Assembly: GCF_000003815.2 (NCBI RefSeq)
Contig: NC_049986.1
Location: 5,270,030-5,334,029 of the forward strand
Origin: Branchiostoma floridae
Lineage: Eukaryota; Chordata; Leptocardii; Amphioxiformes; Branchiostomatidae
DNA: 64,000 nt
Direction of reading: 5' to 3'
The position numbers were made by a program, and so were the translations under genes. The notes beneath the pieces are model-generated. The model was given only the letters and a program-made list of their open reading frames with translations. It was not told the origin of the DNA and ran no database searches. Below, piece by piece: positions 56,929 to 64,000 of the stretch (the first letter of the stretch is position 1; every line of letters starts with the position of its first letter).

Positions 56929-57269
56929 CCGTCTCACCTTAGGCTAGTTTTTGAAACAGCCGCTGGACGGATTCAAGCTTGCATTTGATAGGCACAAATA
57001 CGTCTACATCTATTATAACCTTAGGTTTTGACAGCAATACATATTGACACATAGCATTATTAAGATCAAATTAACATCAAAGGCCCAAAATTTGCCACAA
57101 TGCCATTCATGCCTATCGTCATGCATACATACATGTCCTTCATTTTAACTGGATGGAAAATGACCTCCAAACGCCAATGGATAGTAATCGTAGGCAATAC
57201 TTAAGGGACCATCCACTCTAAAGGGGTGTTTAGGTATGTGAACTCTAACCAAAGCATGGGTGTTGTGCT

Positions 57270-57665
57270 GGTGTGTCTCGCAGACAATCCGTCAATCCCT
57301 TCTTGAGTTATTCAAAGTCTCACGCTAAACCCGCCCTGCAGATCCAAAACAAGCCCCAAGGGGACCAAAACCTATACCACTTACTCTTGGCATCAAGGGC
57401 TGTCTACCACTCAAAAATCATAGCCGCAGCATGTCCAGAACTCGAGATATCAAACCAAGAAGTTCCGCTGCAGTACCGTAACAGGCCGCTAGGGTGCCCA
57501 AAATCTAATCATTTTCAGGTCTCATATACCCACATACCGAATATCAATACAATCCATACAGAAGTTCTCGCGTTATGCTGGTCTTCTACATACATACAAA
57601 CATACAATCATAGATACATACATACAAACGCTACCCAAAAGATAACCTCAGTCTTGGCGAAGGTA
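57270..57665 (-). repeat. Dispersed repeat family R, part
   Basis: Reverse orientation of the family: CCTTCTTGAGTTATTC, CCCCAAGGGGACC, AGTTCCGCTGCAGTACCGTA. Confidence 0.55.
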
Positions 57666-58387
57666 ACAAGTTGTGCAGGTAAAACAGGGGTGTCGGCGTG
57701 CAGCTAGAGCAGGATGTGTCTCTCCGCTAACCAGCAGAAGTGTTGCGCAAACAAAGCAGGAGTGTCACGCAGGTTAAGTATCGGTGTCTCGCTTACGGGT
57801 GCGGTTCAACTTTTTCCCACAGCAAAGTGAACCTAAACCCATGTTGAAAATCGAGAATCAGCGCTCCTAGAAAGACAAAAAGGCCGCCGCTCCAGAAATC
57901 ACAAGGCCATCACAAACAACACTTTGTCACTCTTTCTACTCGTGATTTGATCTATGAGGGAGGGGCAAAACTGCATTTTTACTTATTTCTTTCATTACTA
58001 CGACGCCAACGGAGCTATTTAGACTGGAGAGACGGAGCAATCCAATTACTTGCTGCCACCAGTCTGTAGTCTCACGAGGTCGCCTCAGGTAAGCTGCGGG
58101 GTGACCCCCCATATGTGGGTCAGGTCCAGGAATGAGGCTGGGGGAAATCAATGGACCAACAGACGGGAACTGATTGTTTCTTCCCGCCGCATACATCATC
58201 CAATAACGGCTGGAGACTCAAAATAACATCGAATTGGCCCAAAGCTGTGCTAACGACAAGATCGATTCGTCGCGCGAAAGACAAATGCTTGGTTGAAATG
58301 TCTGGTCATCGCACACATCATGCCAGATCATTACCTGGAGCCGCTAACTAACCAGACAAGGCAGCGCCGGTATGTCAGTCTCTTTGG

Positions 58388-58599
58388 TAACGCTTGTTCA
58401 CCTTTATCCGATGGTACTATATTCGTTGTTGGTAAGAAAAATCAAACATATGAAGTCGACGGACGGTGGTTTCAAATTGGAACATTTTGAAAATATTGCA
58501 AATTTCAAACCACTGTCAGCAGACTTAATACTCCTAAATGTGCTTTTTTTTTAAACAACGGATAAAGGTCACCCAAAGCATAAAGGTGAACTAGCCTTA
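58388..58599. mobile_element. Fold-back element, family 2, copy 4
   Basis: Ends TAACGCTTGTTCACCTTTAT and its near mirror, inner GACGGACGGTGGTTTCAAAT. The only copy of this family outside the gene. Confidence 0.8.
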
Positions 58600-58839
58600 A
58601 CTTCCGTAACTGTAACTGTAATTGTAATTTAGTAGTTTGTCTATTTGTAAGACTGAGCTCAAGACAATGTTGCGAGTGTTCGTACACACACGTGGTTTAA
58701 TAGGGTTGTTGAATTGGAATCTAAAGGTTTGGGTGAAGTCCCTAGCAGGCCCTAAAGTTTTGTACTCGGAAAATAATCCCAACACCTACATTTTTTCCTT
58801 CCTCACTCAGGTGCCAATGAGTACCGTAGTAGCTTCAGT

Positions 58840-58900
58840 TAGGGCCGTCCTCTCGGATGGGACGCAAAGACGAGAGCACGTGTAAGATTCCACAACACGT
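58840..58900 (+). mobile_element. SINE tail fragment
   Basis: GGGCCGTCCTCTCGGATGGG then ACG...GAGCACGTGTAAGATTCC, the same tail as near 49.34 and 55.6 kb, here on the plus strand. Confidence 0.55.
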
Positions 58901-58978
58901 TTCATAAGATTGTGGTCCGTCCCGGTGTGAGTGGATCAAACCTTACCGTCGTACGTACCACCTGCAACACAACACGAG

Positions 58979-59010
58979 AACAAACAAACAAACAAACAAA
59001 CAAACAAATA
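58979..59010. repeat. (AAAC)n microsatellite
   Basis: About seven AAAC units. Confidence 0.9.
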
Positions 59011-59019
59011 AAGTACGTG

Positions 59020-60520
59020 GATCGTTCATCGTGTGTGTGTGCATGCATGCGTGTGTTTGTGTTAATGGAGACGTTGTGGGTGAATCTTAATGATATTTGA
59101 TTTGTGGATAGAGATCGGCAAAAGAAAGTCAAAACTCGACAGTGGGCCTCCTGGCAGCTTTCTGCTATATTACAGCGGAAAGTCTGATTTTGGTATGTCG
59201 TCTTCTTGATTTTTTAATACAAAAAAGTAGTATATAGTTCTTGGATGCGTTAAATGCATACTGTACTCCAGAGGAGAGTGCTGGTAATATTTTTTTTCTG
59301 AATTCTAAAAGGTAATTGTATCGGCCACTTGATATAGGACAAGGGAGCAGTTGAATTATACAGAATTCACCCCCCCCCCCCCACACACACACCCCTGAGT
59401 ACCCTCCAGATGAATTACAGCCAGTTGTTACATATTATGTTGCGAGCAACCACTGGACAAACTTCAACTGCGGCGCGCTTAACAAATATTTGGTTGAGTT
59501 TGACAATTCCTTTTGCAATGTGTTCCTTGATACTTGTTTGGCAACTTATAGCCTTAGTAACTTTGTTTCCCACTTGCTTGTGGTCAACAATGGGCTTTCG
59601 CCTTCGTTAATCATCCCACTGAAACTCATACTAAATACTTGAAAAAATGCCTTCGTAAATGCCTTCGAAATATAGGTCAGATCTTAAAAACATTGTTTGT
59701 AGCGTGTGTGTGAATAGTTGTTCATCAATTTTCATCCTTAGCAACTTCTCTAATATTCTTCTATTTATTTGACCTACAAATTGACCTGGAACTTTAGCAA
59801 TTATTTTATGGGAACCAATACTTAGGGCTTTATTCTCATCATGCACCACACTCCATGGGTCTGCATGAAGGGATAATACTCAGTTACTGGATTACAAATG
59901 GTTCATTTATTTATTCATCTGTGATAATGTTTTACAAACTTGGTCGATTTTGTGTTCATAAAGATATTTTAGAAGATAAGACTTTCCTCTGAATTACAGT
60001 ATACCTTTAGTGGCGTAGGTTTCAACCGCCTTTTTTCGGTCTTGTTTTTAGCGACGCCTGATGGGTGACCTTAATAGTATAGTGTGCAACCGTTTGCAAA
60101 GTATTCCAAAAACTGTACAGGAATGTCAGGAATGTCAAAAGTCCGCGCGTGCGTAGTTGCCATTACCTCCACGGGTAAGCTTTCCAGTCGCAGGACACAT
60201 ACCGATATACGTGTGCACAGCAGTGTTTTCCGTATTCGCGCAAGGCGATTTTTGATTGATAGCCGTGCAAAATTGAGAAAAGCCTAGGACTTCAGACGTA
60301 CCCGAATTGTAGTATGTAGTATGGTGGTCATGGAAATGTAAACATTTGAAACAGGGGGTAAAAGATTGTTGAAATATGTTCTCGGAAAATGACCTGTGAG
60401 TCGTGGAAATCACTTCCGGGTTCGTTCGTGGTTTATGTGTCCAGGAGTTTGGAAAGACTGATGTGTGAAACAAGCATTGTTTGAGCTTAAAACATGTGGG
60501 GGTTGTGAGATAGCGATGTG
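59020..60520. other. Upstream region, nothing recognised
   Basis: A C-run at 59369-59382 and short low-complexity stretches; no gene or clear element ends seen. Confidence 0.45.
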
Positions 60521-60529
60521 ATAGTTACC

Positions 60530-61160
60530 TTCACCAAGAAAGGTATATTTTGGGTAGCGTTTGTATGTGTGTGCCGGTTGTAGAAGACCACCATAGCTCA
60601 AGAACGCCTGGATGGATTGTATTGATATTCGGTATGTGGGTAGGTCTTGTTGAGACCTGGAAGCGATAAGATTTTTGGCCTCCTAGTGGCCTGCTACGGT
60701 ACTGCAGCGGATCTTCCTGGTTTGACATCTCGAGTTCTGGACATGCTGCGGCTATGAATCTTAAGTGGTAGACAGCTCTTGATGCTGTAAATAAGTGGTA
60801 TAGGTTTGTGCCCCCTAGCGGCTTATTTTGGCACTGCAGGACAGGTTTAGACTTAGGTGTCAGACTTTTAAAGGGAATAACTAAAGAAGGGGTTGACGGA
60901 TTGTTATGGTTTTTGGTATGTGGATAGGTTACGTGATGCTTAATATAATTACTTATTAATTATGAAGAATTATGCAGAGTGGAAGCTAATTTGCATAATA
61001 AATTGGGAAATTGTCTTAACATGCTCAGCTCAATTAAAGGACCATTACAACATGTGACCTTTGTAACTGAGAAAGAGAAGAATATTGATAGATAAATACT
61101 TAATTTGCATAATTAATGAGAAAATGCTATAATGTCATTTTGATAAATGACGGGAACTTC
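60530..61160 (+). repeat. Dispersed repeat family R, part
   Basis: CTCAAGAACGCCTGGATGG, GGTATGTGGGTAGG, CCTAGTGG, then TTTGCATAATTAATGAG. Confidence 0.55.
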
Positions 61161-61395
61161 TTACTTGTAGCATTTGGAAGTTATGTACAAGTGAACATCG
61201 TTGAACATTAACTATGCAAATTAGGTCCTAATTTGCATAAATTAGCAGAAAAGGCGACAAAAATCTCCTTGCTTAACATATATTGAGCATGTCTGTTTGT
61301 TGGAGATGATCAAGTTTTATAGTTTATGCAAATGAGAGGCTTATTTGCATAATTCATGACAAACACAATTAATTCAGTAGAAAAATATTTTTATC

Positions 61396-61426
61396 TATCT
61401 ATATATCTATCTATATATCTATATCG
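61396..61426. repeat. ATCT microsatellite
   Basis: TATCTATCTATATATCTATC and similar, about 30 bases. Confidence 0.85.
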
Positions 61427-62205
61427 ATACTGGCCAAAAACCTTTTTTTAGCATATTGTTATTTAGCTAGAGAGGATGATCAACTTATATCATTCATGTA
61501 AAATGAGGCCCTGATTTGTAAAATCGATGAGAAGCATTTACATTAGTTCACCCTTCACTCACAAGGGACCCCCTTTGACAGCAATGCTCTATGAACATCC
61601 ATCGCCAGACGAATGGAATACGACTATTAAAACCCATTAACAACAACAATCTGTAAAACTTATAAACATTAAAACCGTCGCTATGGCAATAATTTTAATT
61701 GCCACACTTTTTTTCTATTGAGTTAAACTGTAGGGCCGATCGTGTTAGAGACTTTGAGGGAGAATTATTCAAGAAGGGGCTGACGGATCAACATGACGTT
61801 TAGTACGCAGATAGCTCAAGTCATGAGGCGAGTTCCGAAAATATCGATACAAACTCTATCGATACTTGCGACATTTTGTTTGTAAACCGCCTGCAAGGCT
61901 ACTGCAGAGAGTGGGTTTGGGATTGCGTTTGATATCATGTGTTTAGTTGAACTGTAAGTAGTTGTTATACATGTCGACCTTATGAAAGTCGCTGTACTTT
62001 TGTCGTGTCAATAAAGATTGTCTTTATCATGAGAAAGAAAAACTCAAAGGGTTGACGGATTGTCATGAGTTTGATACGTGAGTAGCTCATTATGCTAATA
62101 AAAATATAACTTACCAGTATCAAATCTATAAGAAACGCTTATCCCTGCGTTCCAATATAGGACTATGATGTAACTGAGACGAATTATGTAACTAAGATAG
62201 TTACC

Positions 62206-63267
62206 TCCATGAAATTTCATGGAGGTTATATTTTACCCCGCGTTTGTCTGTGTGTCTGTGTGTCTGTCTGTGTGTAAACAAGATAACTCAAGAACGGCTG
62301 GGTGGATTGGTTTGATACTTGGTGTGTTGGTAGGGTGTGATAAAAGCTGGAAATGATTAGATTTTGGGCCCCCTAGCGGCTCCCCTTGGTACTGCAGCGC
62401 AACTTCAGGTTTTGCTATCTTGGTGTTCTGAACATGCTATGGTCACGATTTTTGAGTATTAGATAGCTCTTGTGCTCGGGAAGAAGTGACATAAGTTTGG
62501 GCCCCCTAGCGTCTAGTTTTGGGATAGCAGGGGCATTTTTGTCAAAAACTTCTGACAAGGATAACTCAAGAAGGGAACAACGGATTTTCATGATTTTTGG
62601 TATGTAGGTACCTTGGGCAATGTTGTACAAGATGAAATACTAATTATGCAAAATAGGAGCAAATTTGCATAATTAATGGCAACATTCAATCATAGCAGTT
62701 TTTTCTATGTATCTCTTGTCTTGGACGTTATATGGTCTTGAAATTTGGGTGGTAGATAGCTTTCAGTGTCATGACAAAGTGGAGCAAGTTTCAGCCCCCT
62801 AACATTCAATTGCAGGGACATTTTTGTCAAGACATTCCAAAGAGGATAACTGCAGAAAGGATTAACGGATTGTCATCATATTAGGCATGCGGGTACCTTA
62901 GGCAAGGATGTTCATAATGATATACATGTTATGCAAATGAGGACTTAAGTTGCATAATTAATGAGGAAATTGTATAATTCCATTGTTTTCAATAACTGGA
63001 CTTCTGATAAATGTAACACATGTTAATTATGATGGGTGGAATATAAGCAGATACTAAATATGGTAATGAGGAACTTATTTGCATAATTTATGTAAAAATT
63101 GCAAAACCGCTGTATGATTAATAATGGGAATTTCATAATTGCGACATGTGTACGATTGTCAATGATGAACAACACCATGCATAAATTATGTCAATGTCTT
63201 AGTCATTTGCGTGAAATTTACAAAAGCTCTAAATTTTCATGGAGGTATGAGGTCGCCGAACTCTAGT
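62206..63267 (+). repeat. Dispersed repeat family R, best-preserved copy
   Basis: Begins CCTCCATGAAATTTCATGGA, ends TTTTCATGGAGGTATGAGGT followed by CGCCGAACTC. Carries all family words in order: AACTCAAGAACGGCTGGG, CCCCCTAGCGGC, TACTGCAGCG, GGTATGTAGGTACC, TTTGCATAATTAATG. About 1.06 kb; no intact protein frame. Class unknown. Confidence 0.65.
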
Positions 63268-63269
63268 TA

Positions 63270-64000
63270 GATATGGATTATATTGTGCAAATGAAGAGTT
63301 AAGACCTAAGTTTCATAATCAATGAGAAAATGTTATGATTCCATTCTGGCAAATGGCGGAAAGTTCATACTTTCGGCATTTGGAAGTTAAGTGACGGTGA
63401 ACATCGTTGAGCATAGGTTATGCAAAGTATGGTCTCCTTTGCATGTGCATGTGCATTTGCACAACTTTTTACACGCCACAAAAGTCAGCATTAATTCAGA
63501 TAAGAAGTTTTCAACAGGGATATACTCGAGAAATGAATTCCGAATCAGAATGTGCTTACACTACAAGCAACATTTCTGACACAAATGACCCGGGGACTAT
63601 GTTCCGTTCGTTTGCCTTTGCACCTGTTTGTACATTAACCTTAGGAGGCCATTCCCCTCTTGCGAGATGGCCCACCCCTGACCGCGGTAGTGTCAGAAGT
63701 TCAGCAGCCTATCTCACGCACAGCTCCGTTGGGCAATTTAAGCTGACCTTTGCCTTACACACTGTAACCCGCCAAATGTTGAATATTAGTGTCTGAATAC
63801 TATTTCTGTTTCTTCGCCCAAAATCACTTGATTTGTGAATGATCAAAGCCAACAGAAAGAGGGATGCATTAAATCATTGTAGTGAGTGGAGAGTTGTTTA
63901 GATCTCTGCTGACGCACCCAAGGCCGAGTCTCATGACTTCCGATTTAAGAACGTTTGATTCTTAGCCGAGGCCCTTTCGTACACAGGACCTGAACGCCAA
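63270..64000. other. Right edge, nothing recognised
   Basis: The longest open frame (from about 63407) has no recognisable domain and begins in repeat-like DNA. Confidence 0.45.

Overview
Eukaryotic, intron-rich, repeat-rich animal DNA, assembled from a draft (five runs of N). The only protein-coding gene I can support is a hemicentin-like (HMCN) gene on the minus strand. It runs from a start codon near 48.63 kb to the left edge and continues past it. The protein order (signal peptide, von Willebrand factor A domain with DxTxS and GGDCPE motifs, galactose-binding-like region, then a long run of I-set Ig domains) is the standard hemicentin layout. Short introns, many small inverted-repeat elements, tRNA- and 5S-derived SINEs and Penelope-like elements suggest an invertebrate deuterostome. 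A lancelet (Branchiostoma) is my best guess, but that is inference, not something read directly.

Layout, right to left (the direction of transcription). 64.0-48.7 kb: upstream DNA with no recognised gene, filled with dispersed repeats, inverted-repeat elements, a long TG microsatellite and SINE pieces. 48.6-48.4 kb: exon 1 (signal peptide and start of vWA). 48.4-35.1 kb: a 13.3-kb first intron holding a decayed LINE, a Mutator-like element, a PIF/Harbinger-like element, several fold-back elements and two gaps. 35.1-27.9 kb: exons 2-8 (rest of vWA, galactose-binding-like region, first half of Ig1). 28.0-20.5 kb: an intron with a Penelope-like retroelement cut by a 2.6-kb DNA transposon; an expected Ig1 exon is missing, and one gap lies here. 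20.5-7.6 kb: exons 9-19, encoding Ig2-Ig6 as split domains. 6.9-1.4 kb: exons 20-24, each one a whole Ig domain. These alternate between a nearly invariant type A (three copies) and a divergent type B (two copies).

All 24 exons join in compatible reading phase with GT/AG boundaries except at the one missing exon. Single-exon Ig domains are phase 1 at both ends, so they can be duplicated or skipped without a frameshift. Mobile elements are the second theme: LINE, Penelope-like, SINE, mariner-like, Mutator-like and PIF/Harbinger-like insertions are present, several nested and several with visible target-site duplications. Some sit within tens of bases of splice sites.
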